Assembly (NCBI GenBank): GCA_020634315.1 | Contig: JACKBV010000016.1 | Span: forward strand, 1-64,000 | Direction of reading: 5' to 3' | DNA: 64,000 bases | Source of the DNA: Ardenticatenaceae bacterium | Lineage (GTDB): Bacteria > Chloroflexota > Anaerolineae > Promineifilales > Promineifilaceae | Shown here: piece by piece, positions 8,023 through 14,887 of the stretch | Numbering within the stretch: position 1 is the stretch's first letter | How the letters are laid out: each line of letters begins with the position of its first letter | The notes under the pieces: generated by a model | The model's database searches: none | What the model was told of the DNA's origin: nothing | What the model saw: the letters and a program-made list of their open reading frames with translations, nothing else | Made by a program: the position numbers and the translations under genes

Positions 8023-9495
8023 GTGAACGAACAACGTTTTGACACAAATAGTACGCCGCATGTGATGCTGCAACAGTGTGAGGGAACTGTCACAATTGGC
8101 AGTTGGATCCGCGAGGCTGTCACGGCAACGGGTGAATCTTTTACGGCCGAATCGCCTGAAGCAAATCTCATTACCATCACCACCGCCCATGATTTGCAGC
8201 TTATGCTGCCCAGGCACGGCCGTTTAACGATTGAAACGGTGACGGGCAGCCTGACGATTAAGCATGTGGCCGGATTGGCAAAAATTGGTCAGGTGCAGGG
8301 TGATTTGACGCTCAAAAATGTGGGAGACGTGCAGGTGGACAGCGTGCATGGAGCGCTCAATGGAGAAGGGATTGATGGCCCGGTGACGGTTGGCGAGGTG
8401 GCGCAAGCTGTCATATTGCGCAACACGCACAATGTGTCCGTGCAGCAAGCACAGCAAGGGGTATCTATTCGCTATGTAAACGGCCGTATCACCTTGGGCA
8501 CAGTTGGCGGCGACATTGACCTGCACACAGTGAGCGAGGATTTGAGCATCGCCCAGGCAGGCGGCAGCGTCAAATTAAGCAATCTGGGCGGGCAAAACAA
8601 CCTTCCCCAGGTCAAAGGGCCTGTTTTTCTGGTTGGTGGGTTGGTCACTGGCGAGCATATCTTCACCAGCGAAGGAGACATTTTCGTCTATTGGCCCAGC
8701 GCTGCGCCGGTTAATTTGATCGCCACGGCAACCAAGATTAGCAATCGCCTGCGTTTGCGGCAGGCAGGCGAGACGACGGATGGGGACAAGGTGACGCTGA
8801 CCGGCTATATCGAGCATCGCAAGACGTTTCTGGTGTTGAAAACGCCGGGGCGCATTGGCCTGGTGAAATGGGATCAAAGTGGCGAGCCTGCTTTTGCCGA
8901 AACTGATTTTGACTTTACGGAACCAGTTCCCGCGCCAGATGTGGAAATGACGGAAGCGATGGAAACGGTCGGGGTGGGAATTGGCACGGCCGTTTCTCAA
9001 GGTGTCACCAATGTTATCAACCGGTTGGAGTTGGAATTGGGGCCGGAATGGGGCCGCCGCTTTGCCGCGTTGGAACTGGAGGAAAAGCTAACCGAAGCTA
9101 TTGCCGCTGAGTTAGCGCGTGGTGGTCTGGGAATAGGCGAAAGTGGAGGCGGGGAAACGGCCGTTTCGCCACCACCTGTCACACCTGGCATGGTCGCCTT
9201 CCAAAAAGCGGAACAAAAAGTGGAGCAATCGCTGCAAAAAGCAACCACGACAATGGACAAAACCCGGCAAAAATTGGCCGCGCCAGAAACAGATCCGCAG
9301 CCAGGGCCACAACAACCCCAACCGAAAGCAGCCGCGCCGACCCAAGATACATCTCCTGCGGCAGCAGCCAAGCCCCAAGGCGGTTCTCCCAAAGAAGCAT
9401 CCTCCCAGCCCGCTGCGCAATTGCGCATTTTGGACATGCTGGAAAAGGGTGTTATTTCTGTCGAAGAAGCCAGCAAACTGCTGCAATCGCTCTGA
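8023..9495 (+). CDS. DUF4097-like beta-repeat protein with C-terminal SHOCT-like domain
   Basis: About 490 residues. Positions 20-280 are a run of short beta-strand repeats (L-T-I-K-H-V-A-G-L-A-K-I, I-T-L-G-T-V-G-G-D-I-D-L) typical of bactofilin/DUF4097-like solenoids. A helical section follows, then a Pro/Gln/Ala-rich linker (about 385-455) and a final SHOCT-like motif (L-R-I-L-D-M-L-E-K-G-V-I-S-V-E-E-A). There is no signal peptide, so it is probably cytoplasmic. GAGG precedes GTG 8023; ATG 8008 is the alternative start. Related proteins take part in envelope stress responses (LiaX-type); a role here is inference. Several iterated palindromes lie in the coding sequence. Confidence 0.72.
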   Translation: MNEQRFDTNSTPHVMLQQCEGTVTIGSWIREAVTATGESFTAESPEANLITITTAHDLQLMLPRHGRLTIETVTGSLTIKHVAGLAKIGQVQGDLTLKNVGDVQVDSVHGALNGEGIDGPVTVGEVAQAVILRNTHNVSVQQAQQGVSIRYVNGRITLGTVGGDIDLHTVSEDLSIAQAGGSVKLSNLGGQNNLPQVKGPVFLVGGLVTGEHIFTSEGDIFVYWPSAAPVNLIATATKISNRLRLRQAGETTDGDKVTLTGYIEHRKTFLVLKTPGRIGLVKWDQSGEPAFAETDFDFTEPVPAPDVEMTEAMETVGVGIGTAVSQGVTNVINRLELELGPEWGRRFAALELEEKLTEAIAAELARGGLGIGESGGGETAVSPPPVTPGMVAFQKAEQKVEQSLQKATTTMDKTRQKLAAPETDPQPGPQQPQPKAAAPTQDTSPAAAAKPQGGSPKEASSQPAAQLRILDMLEKGVISVEEASKLLQSL

Positions 9496-9575
9496 GAAGA
9501 GAGAGGAGAGAGAGAGGAGGAGAGAAGAGGGAAAAGCACTCTTCACTCTTCTCTCTTCACTCTTCCTTCCTCATC
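9495..9575 (+). repeat. Polypurine then polypyrimidine tract
   Basis: About 38 bases of nearly pure G/A (from 9495) are followed by about 35 bases of nearly pure C/T. The two runs partly complement each other (GAAGAGTG-like against CACTCTTC), so a long imperfect hairpin, slipped or triplex structure is possible. It fills the gap before the NUDIX gene, which has no recognisable ribosome-binding site. Confidence 0.75.
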
Positions 9576-9583
9576 ACACCATT

Positions 9584-10135
9584 ATGGACAAACATCCCTA
9601 CAAAACTCTTTCCAGCCGTATTGTCTGGAGCTGCCCCTGGTACAGTGTGCGCCAGGATGAAATTGTTACACCGGACGGCAAACAAGGCGTCTACAATACC
9701 GTCACCAAGCAAAATGCGGTGTGGATTGTGCCGGTCACAGAGGCTGGCGAGATTGTGTTGATTCATAATTATCGCTATACAGTTGATAGTTGGTGTTGGG
9801 AGGTTCCGGCCGGAGGCATTAAGCCAGGACAAACGGCATTGGAAACGGCCGTTGCCGAATTACGCGAAGAGATTGGGGGAACGGCCGTTCACATGCAGCT
9901 CATCAACCAGTTCTACCTCTCCAATGGCTTTTGCGACGAAGTAGGCACCATTTTCCTGGCAGCAGGCGTCAAACTAAACCAGCCCACCGAACACGAACCA
10001 ACCGAAGTGATGACCATTCATACTTTCCCCGCTGCCACAGCATTGCATATGGCACGCACAGGTGAAATCACCGACGCGCCATCCGCCCTGGCACTGTTCA
10101 TGTGTGAGCCATTTTTAGACATCAAGGCGTCGTAA
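9584..10135 (+). CDS. NUDIX hydrolase (ADP-ribose pyrophosphatase-like)
   Basis: A 183-residue NUDIX protein. The NUDIX box (about residues 77-99) reads G-G-I-K-P-G-Q, seven residues, A-E-L-R-E-E-I-G-G. The metal-binding E-L-R-E-E core is kept, but the first Glu is Gln and the usual Arg is Ala. Order and length fit the ADP-ribose/nucleoside-diphosphate-sugar group, which cleaves nucleoside diphosphates linked to another moiety. One iterated palindrome lies within the NUDIX box (E-T-A-V) and another just after it (G-T-A-V). The ATG has no clear Shine-Dalgarno sequence. Confidence 0.88.
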   Translation: MDKHPYKTLSSRIVWSCPWYSVRQDEIVTPDGKQGVYNTVTKQNAVWIVPVTEAGEIVLIHNYRYTVDSWCWEVPAGGIKPGQTALETAVAELREEIGGTAVHMQLINQFYLSNGFCDEVGTIFLAAGVKLNQPTEHEPTEVMTIHTFPAATALHMARTGEITDAPSALALFMCEPFLDIKAS

Positions 10136-10197
10136 ACCTCCGGGAGGCTCCAAAAACAACCTCTGTGACGTACGAAACCTCCCGGAGGTTGTTTTTC
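10134..10197 (+). terminator. Inverted repeat CCTCCSGGAGG, copy 1, acting as terminator
   Basis: Perfect 13-bp arms AACCTCCGGGAGG (10135-10147) and CCTCCCGGAGGTT (10178-10190) enclose a 30-base loop, followed by GTTTTT. It overlaps the NUDIX stop codon. Arms of the same sequence in inverted order occur at 52830-52883, so this looks like a dispersed element recruited as terminator. Confidence 0.75.
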
Positions 10198-10218
10198 AGG
10201 CTTGATTCTCGTCTCCGC

Positions 10219-11262
10219 TTAATTCATGCAATCTGCGGACGTAAGCGGCTCAAGGGGCCAGGCTGCGGCGTGCCAATCCAGATACTCCTGAATATGCGCC
10301 AGCCAATACGTGGTATTATGCCCCCCCTCATTAACATGCGCTTCATGAACAATCCCCGCCGTTTCCAGCGATTCATGCAAAGTCTTCTGCCCATAATAGA
10401 GAAAATCCTTCTCGCCCCAGTCTAACCAGATGCGCATCTGGCTTAAATCCGCCTCGGCATATGTAGAGAGCGGATTATATTCAGCTTTGTCCGTTTCATA
10501 GCGCAAATGGCTGCTATGCCCAGAAACAGATGTAAACAGATCGGGGTGGCGAAAGGCAATCATTAAAGCCCAATAACCGCCGCGCGAAATCCCCCCAATA
10601 CTGCGTCCCTCTGCCGCCGCCCAGGTGCAATAATGCGCATCGATGTAAGGCAGCATGGCATTTACCGTGATGCCTTCAATGCTGTGATCACCACCAGAAG
10701 TGTTGTTGCCAACCGTCGTGTTGTACGGCATGATGACGATAAAGGGCGGATATTGTCCAGAAGCAATCCCGGCATCCAAAATATCCGGCAGCCCCAACTC
10801 TACCCAATGGCTATCTGTTTGAATCGAGCCATGAAACAGGTAAAGAACTGGATAAACGCGCCCCTGTTGACCATAGCATGGGGGCAAATAGGCCGTATAG
10901 TAGCGATCTCCGCCATACTCGCTGGGGAATTTGCTGCGAAAAATGACACCCGTGCCATCACAAGCAACTGAACCAGGCGGTGTTTCCAAAAATGGCGTAA
11001 CTATCTGATCCTGCACGGTATATGGAGGGATTTCATTTGGCGTCGGTGTGGGTGTGGAAGTTGGTGTCGATGTCGCGGTTGGGGTCAGTGTGGGCGTGGC
11101 TGTCGATGTCGGCAAAGGTGTTACCGTGGCGGCGGGTGTGACTGTAACCGCAGTGGGCACAACCGCCAGCGGCAGTTGTGTTGGCACAATGGGAACTGGC
11201 TGTGCGCATCCTGCTAACCAAAGTAGCAGTATCCAGACTGGCAAAAATCGTCTTGCTCTCAC
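10219..11262 (-). CDS. Esterase-fold lipoprotein (putative esterase D/Fes family)
   Basis: A 347-residue exported lipoprotein. The N-terminus is a signal peptide with lipobox L-A-G-C near residue 19. A Thr/Pro-rich linker follows (about 35-75), the usual Chloroflexota surface tether. The rest is an alpha/beta-hydrolase of the enterochelin-esterase/esterase D type: Y-L-F-H-G-S, nucleophile elbow G-G-I-S-R-G-G, W-L-D-W-G-E-K-D for the acid and E-G-G-H-N for the histidine. It probably hydrolyses an ester outside the cell; substrate unknown. The start is GTG 11262 with GAAGG just upstream. Confidence 0.85.
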   Translation of the reverse strand: MRARRFLPVWILLLWLAGCAQPVPIVPTQLPLAVVPTAVTVTPAATVTPLPTSTATPTLTPTATSTPTSTPTPTPNEIPPYTVQDQIVTPFLETPPGSVACDGTGVIFRSKFPSEYGGDRYYTAYLPPCYGQQGRVYPVLYLFHGSIQTDSHWVELGLPDILDAGIASGQYPPFIVIMPYNTTVGNNTSGGDHSIEGITVNAMLPYIDAHYCTWAAAEGRSIGGISRGGYWALMIAFRHPDLFTSVSGHSSHLRYETDKAEYNPLSTYAEADLSQMRIWLDWGEKDFLYYGQKTLHESLETAGIVHEAHVNEGGHNTTYWLAHIQEYLDWHAAAWPLEPLTSADCMN

Positions 11263-11335
11263 CCTTCAATGAACACAAAAGAAGCCACAGGATAGGTATT
11301 CGCAACAGGTTTCCAATTGTTGTAATGATTTTTCA

Positions 11336-11406
11336 AGAAATCCGGTTTTGGCAAACGCCAATCTCTTGCATTTGCCGAGAAAACCCGGTTTCTAGCTATA
11401 TAGCTA
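11336..11406. repeat. Long imperfect hairpin plus 14-bp palindrome
   Basis: AGAAATCCGGTTTTGGCAAA (11336-11355) pairs imperfectly with the arm at 11371-11393. Directly after it is TAGCTATATAGCTA (11393-11406), a perfect 14-bp palindrome. The element occupies most of the gap between the divergently oriented promoter side of the esterase and the 3' end of the YprB-like gene. It could be a terminator for the latter or a dispersed repeat. Confidence 0.55.
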
Positions 11407-11414
11407 TGAATGGG

Positions 11415-12752
11415 TTACGAATAACTATCGCCTGTGAGATTTGTGTCTCGCTCCTTCAATTTTCGTTGTAAGCGTTGCAAGCGATGTTCTAATTCTCCAC
11501 GCACAAGCGCCGCCTGACCGGCGCCCCACCCTTTTGTCAACTTTAAAGCGGCTTCTGTCCAGTAAACGGCCGTTTCATAATCCTGCTGCTGCCATTCATA
11601 ATGCTTCGCCAATTCAACATGCGCGTCAATGCTATCAAAGCTGGTGGCGGCAATTTGCTGCCATAAGGGAACAGCCTCGTCACGCCGTTCCTGCCGTTTA
11701 AGCAGCTGCCCCAACTGCTGCAATGCCTGATGATATAGCTCTAATGGCAAATCACCGGCTGCTGCCCATTGTAATGTTTGTTCAGCCGCTTCCGGCAAAT
11801 GCAGGTCTATTTGCCATTTGCCCAGACTGTAGAGGTCAACGGGGTGCTGGTTGGGTGTGGTATGGGCAAAAAGGTGCATAACGCGTGCGGCGAGTGTCAC
11901 CATTGAAAGCATGTCGATCTGGTTATGATAGAAAACACGCAGCAGTTCGCGGGCATCACCCGTGCGCAAATAATCCTGATAGAGGGTAGGAATAAGCCAG
12001 CCGGGGACGTCTTCTTGGGTACGGCGCAGGCCCAACAAGGTTTGTTCCAAGGAGCCAAGCGCACAAGAACCAAGCCGCTGCCGCCACAAACGGCGTGCCG
12101 GGTGCAGCAAATCGAGATGCGGCCGTTCCCGCAAATCGGTAAACATACGATTGATCAGGTAACGGCCGTCTAGCAGTGGAATGTCAAAGGAACGGCCGTT
12201 AAACGTCACCAACCCGCTCTTTTCAGCTAACAAATCACTCAGCAATGTTAACATGGCCGCTTCGTCGCCGTGATCGCGCAAAAAATATTGGCGGACAACC
12301 AATGCTTCTTGCTCAAAAAAAGCGACGCCGACCATGAAGGCCAACGTTCCCGCACCGGCTAAGCCGGTCGTCTCCGTGTCCAAAAAGAGCATCTGCCGAA
12401 ACTGGACATCGTGGAAGCGTGCATCTTGCGTAAATGCGCCCACATCTGCGGCCGAAAACGCCAGCAAATCAGCAAGTATGTCATCTCCATGCTGGTAGGT
12501 GAGCGGATACACTTTATCGAGGACGAAGCAGCCGCCAACGGCCGTTTCCACAATCACGCCACCCGGCAACAATGCCGACAAGGGCGGCGGATCATCATCC
12601 TGCCTTCCCGACAAAGAAGGGCGAAAGCTGACCGGTTCCACCTCTCGTGGTGGGACAACCGGAGCATGGGGACGGGATGGCGGCACTTTTAGATTGCGTG
12701 TGCCTTTAACAACGCCCAGGCGTTGCAATTTCGCTTGCAAACTCTCGCTCAT
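11415..12752 (-). CDS. YprB-like ribonuclease-H-fold exonuclease with TPR-like tail
   Basis: About 445 residues. The middle holds a DEDD-type 3'-5' exonuclease fold: F-L-D-T-E-T-T-G-L (exo I), L-V-T-F-N-G-R-S-F-D-I-P-L-L (exo II) and Y-H-N-Q-I-D-M-L-S-M (exo III), which matches YprB-type RNase H-like proteins. The C-terminal 130 residues form helical TPR-like repeats (A-E-Q-T-L-Q-W-A-A, A-V-Y-W-T-E-A-A-L-K-L). Function is unproven; nucleic-acid processing is likely. ATG 12752 is chosen; TTG 12776 is a weaker upstream option. Three palindromes lie in it, including N-G-R-S-F inside exo II. Confidence 0.85.
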   Translation of the reverse strand: MSESLQAKLQRLGVVKGTRNLKVPPSRPHAPVVPPREVEPVSFRPSLSGRQDDDPPPLSALLPGGVIVETAVGGCFVLDKVYPLTYQHGDDILADLLAFSAADVGAFTQDARFHDVQFRQMLFLDTETTGLAGAGTLAFMVGVAFFEQEALVVRQYFLRDHGDEAAMLTLLSDLLAEKSGLVTFNGRSFDIPLLDGRYLINRMFTDLRERPHLDLLHPARRLWRQRLGSCALGSLEQTLLGLRRTQEDVPGWLIPTLYQDYLRTGDARELLRVFYHNQIDMLSMVTLAARVMHLFAHTTPNQHPVDLYSLGKWQIDLHLPEAAEQTLQWAAAGDLPLELYHQALQQLGQLLKRQERRDEAVPLWQQIAATSFDSIDAHVELAKHYEWQQQDYETAVYWTEAALKLTKGWGAGQAALVRGELEHRLQRLQRKLKERDTNLTGDSYS

Positions 12753-12859
12753 CTGTGCGATTGTAACCCAGGCCAATAGCGTGACAAGGTTTTTGCCAAC
12801 AAACTGTAATGCAAAAGTTAATCTATTTCTTGCATCATTAACGAAAAGAGGAGACTACC

Positions 12860-13189
12860 ATGCACGTTGAGCTATTTGGCATCGAAATTCCCGTCACCGT
12901 ACTCGAAAACAAGCAATATATCGCGCTGGCTGACTTAGTCCATTCACTAGGTTTGCAGGGGCTAAATTTGCGAGATCGCTCACAAATGTGGCAAATGCGG
13001 ATTGTTACCCAAAAATCAGATCGTGGTCGTCTGGTGACAAACCTGTACCTGCCATTGAGTGAACTTCCCATTTTTCTCATCTGTCCGCCAGTCAACAGCG
13101 TTGACGAAAAGATTCAGCACGCTCTGTGCCAATTCCGCAATGGCTGCACACCCCTGCTGCAATCATCGCTTACTGCGCCTTACGCTTGA
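12860..13189 (+). CDS. Phage antirepressor N-terminal-like protein (P22_AR_N type)
   Basis: A 109-residue protein with the form M-H-V-E-L-F-G-I-E-I-P-V-T-V-L-E-N-K-Q-Y-I-A-L...L-V-H-S-L-G-L. This resembles the N-terminal domain of P22-type antirepressors: a beta hairpin followed by a P/A-L-x-x-L-G-L helix. It ends where phage proteins would carry a second domain. GGAG is seven bases before ATG. No phage genes surround it, so it is either a domesticated regulator or a remnant. The family call rests on pattern recognition only. Confidence 0.6.
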   Translation: MHVELFGIEIPVTVLENKQYIALADLVHSLGLQGLNLRDRSQMWQMRIVTQKSDRGRLVTNLYLPLSELPIFLICPPVNSVDEKIQHALCQFRNGCTPLLQSSLTAPYA

Positions 13190-13232
13190 TGTGAAAATAC
13201 CTACAAGGCTGTGCCAACCCCGGCAACTGCTT

Positions 13233-13238
13233 TATAAT
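13233..13238 (+). promoter_or_regulatory. TATAAT box 10 bases before the phosphatase start
   Basis: A consensus -10 hexamer ends ten bases before ATG 13249. If used, the transcript would have almost no leader, fitting the absence of a Shine-Dalgarno sequence. No good -35 is visible. Confidence 0.35.
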
Positions 13239-13248
13239 TTATGCTGCT

Positions 13249-13854
13249 ATGAAGATTTATCTGGCACGACACGGACAATCTCGATGGCAGGTGACACAAA
13301 CGGAAGGGGATTGGAACAGCCCGCTAACGGAACTGGGACAACAACAGGCGCAGCACCTGGGCACATGGCTGGCTGAACACGAGGCTTTAGACAATGGCTC
13401 ACGGCTGGAAATTGGACAGGTGTGGGTCAGTCCGCTCATACGGGCACAGGAAACGGCCGTTCCCATTGCCAACGCCCTGCACATTCCCTCCCACACGGAC
13501 GACTGCCTACGCGAAACTGAATTTTACATTGCGCCCCATCTACCAACGGCCGTTTCCCCCTATCAAACACACGCCCCTTACACCCCATCAACCGAATACA
13601 GCGCCTTCAAAGAGCAGGCGCAGCAAGCCCTGCACAACCTGGTCGCCGCGGCCGAAAGCAGCAACATGCCCGTCCTGGCAGTTTCCCACGGCGGCCTCAT
13701 TTCCACCCTGTTACGGCTGGCAACAGGCAGCGACGCGATCTCTTTTTGGATTTATAACACCAGCCTTAACCTGATTGAGTGGAAGCGCGGGCGCTGGCAC
13801 CTGGTACATCTAAATTTATGGGATCATTTACCGCCATCGCTGCGGACATTTTGA
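13249..13854 (+). CDS. Histidine phosphatase family protein (phosphoglycerate mutase-like)
   Basis: A 201-residue histidine phosphatase. The catalytic R-H-G-Q-S is at residues 7-11, L-T-E-L-G-x-x-Q-A follows, V-S-P-L-I-R-A-Q-E-T is the second phosphate pocket, and the late V-S-H-G-G holds the second catalytic His. It is a broad family of phosphatases and cofactor-dependent mutases acting in the cytoplasm; the substrate cannot be set. Two iterated palindromes fall inside (E-T-A-V-P, T-A-V-S-P). The CPBP gene follows after 24 bases and may be co-transcribed. Confidence 0.9.
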   Translation: MKIYLARHGQSRWQVTQTEGDWNSPLTELGQQQAQHLGTWLAEHEALDNGSRLEIGQVWVSPLIRAQETAVPIANALHIPSHTDDCLRETEFYIAPHLPTAVSPYQTHAPYTPSTEYSAFKEQAQQALHNLVAAAESSNMPVLAVSHGGLISTLLRLATGSDAISFWIYNTSLNLIEWKRGRWHLVHLNLWDHLPPSLRTF

Positions 13855-13878
13855 TCCATTTGAACCTATCCACCTCCT

Positions 13879-14874
13879 ATGGAATCTCTCATCATCATTA
13901 TTCTCATGATTATCGGCATCATTGTGCTCACCAACACAATTGCTGCCACACAAAACGCTTCCTTATTGCGGCTATTTGATCGCATGGTAATGCTGTTTCA
14001 TCTGCCGTTTCTCCTGGTTGGCGCCGCTTTCCTGCTGCTGCCAGGCGACACTGCGACCACGCTGGCTGACGCCGGGATGCCCCTGGACAACTTTGCCGCC
14101 GTTGGCTTAATTTTGATTGGCATCATGGCCTGGGCAACGGCCGTTAGTCAGTTCCGGGTACGCCAATTCATGGCACGCTGGCTGCCGCTAAACCCCTCTT
14201 CACCTGTACACACATTGGCTTTGGTGCTCAGCGCCTGGCTGGTTGCCAACACCTTCATCACCCTCACCCAGGGTGGCTTGCAAGAATTAGCCAACACAAC
14301 ACAGTCAGCGACGCTAAGCGAAGTGGTGTTACAGCAAGGGATGTTCGTGCTGCTGGCTATCTTTGGCGTGGGGCTGTTGGTGCGGCGGCAAGGGCACGCC
14401 ATTTCTGACCGGCTGGGATTGGGGCCATTAACGGCCGTAAACATTCGTTTCGGCATTCGCTGGATTATCATTCTCGTGATTGTGCAGTGGGCCATCGGTG
14501 CGCTGTGGATGCTAACCAATCCGGAACAATCCGCCCTTGTTGACGGCATCAGCGGCGAATTGTTTGGCGACTTTGATACAGTTTGGGAGTGGTTTGTGCT
14601 GGCGCTGGCGGCGGGAATGGGTGAAGAATTACTGTTTCGCGGGGCGCTGCAACCAGTTTTCGGCATGTGGTTTACGGCCGTTCTTTTTGCCATCGCCCAT
14701 GTGCAATATGGGTTTACCCTGATTACCCTGGCCGTTTTTATTATCGGCGCGGCATTGGGGTACATTCGGCAGCGTACCAACACCAGCGTCGCTATTTTTG
14801 TCCACTTTGGCTACAACTTCGTTTTAGGATTGCTATCTCTTCTCGCCGTTTATCTGGAGCGTTTCATTCAATAA
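13879..14874 (+). CDS. CPBP-family intramembrane glutamic endopeptidase
   Basis: A 331-residue membrane protein with about eight hydrophobic segments. The C-terminal Abi/CPBP domain shows G-E-E-L-L-F-R-G-A-L (motif 1, catalytic Glu pair and Arg), then A-H-V-Q-Y-G (motif 2) and H-F-G-Y-N (motif 3). Relatives cleave prenylated or other membrane substrates, or act in bacteriocin immunity; the target here is unknown. There is no clear ribosome-binding site before the ATG. Four palindromes are embedded, one at W-A-T-A-V-S. Confidence 0.87.
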   Translation: MESLIIIILMIIGIIVLTNTIAATQNASLLRLFDRMVMLFHLPFLLVGAAFLLLPGDTATTLADAGMPLDNFAAVGLILIGIMAWATAVSQFRVRQFMARWLPLNPSSPVHTLALVLSAWLVANTFITLTQGGLQELANTTQSATLSEVVLQQGMFVLLAIFGVGLLVRRQGHAISDRLGLGPLTAVNIRFGIRWIIILVIVQWAIGALWMLTNPEQSALVDGISGELFGDFDTVWEWFVLALAAGMGEELLFRGALQPVFGMWFTAVLFAIAHVQYGFTLITLAVFIIGAALGYIRQRTNTSVAIFVHFGYNFVLGLLSLLAVYLERFIQ

Positions 14875-14887
14875 GCATCCCGACAGC

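Noticed and set aside
9143..9583. Extension of the NUDIX frame upstream
   Set aside because: It overlaps the DUF4097-like gene in another frame and has biased Lys/Pro composition; the true NUDIX start is ATG 9584.
11041..11170. Degenerate tandem GTNGGN repeat
   Set aside because: It is simply the Thr/Pro linker of the esterase lipoprotein read on the other strand.
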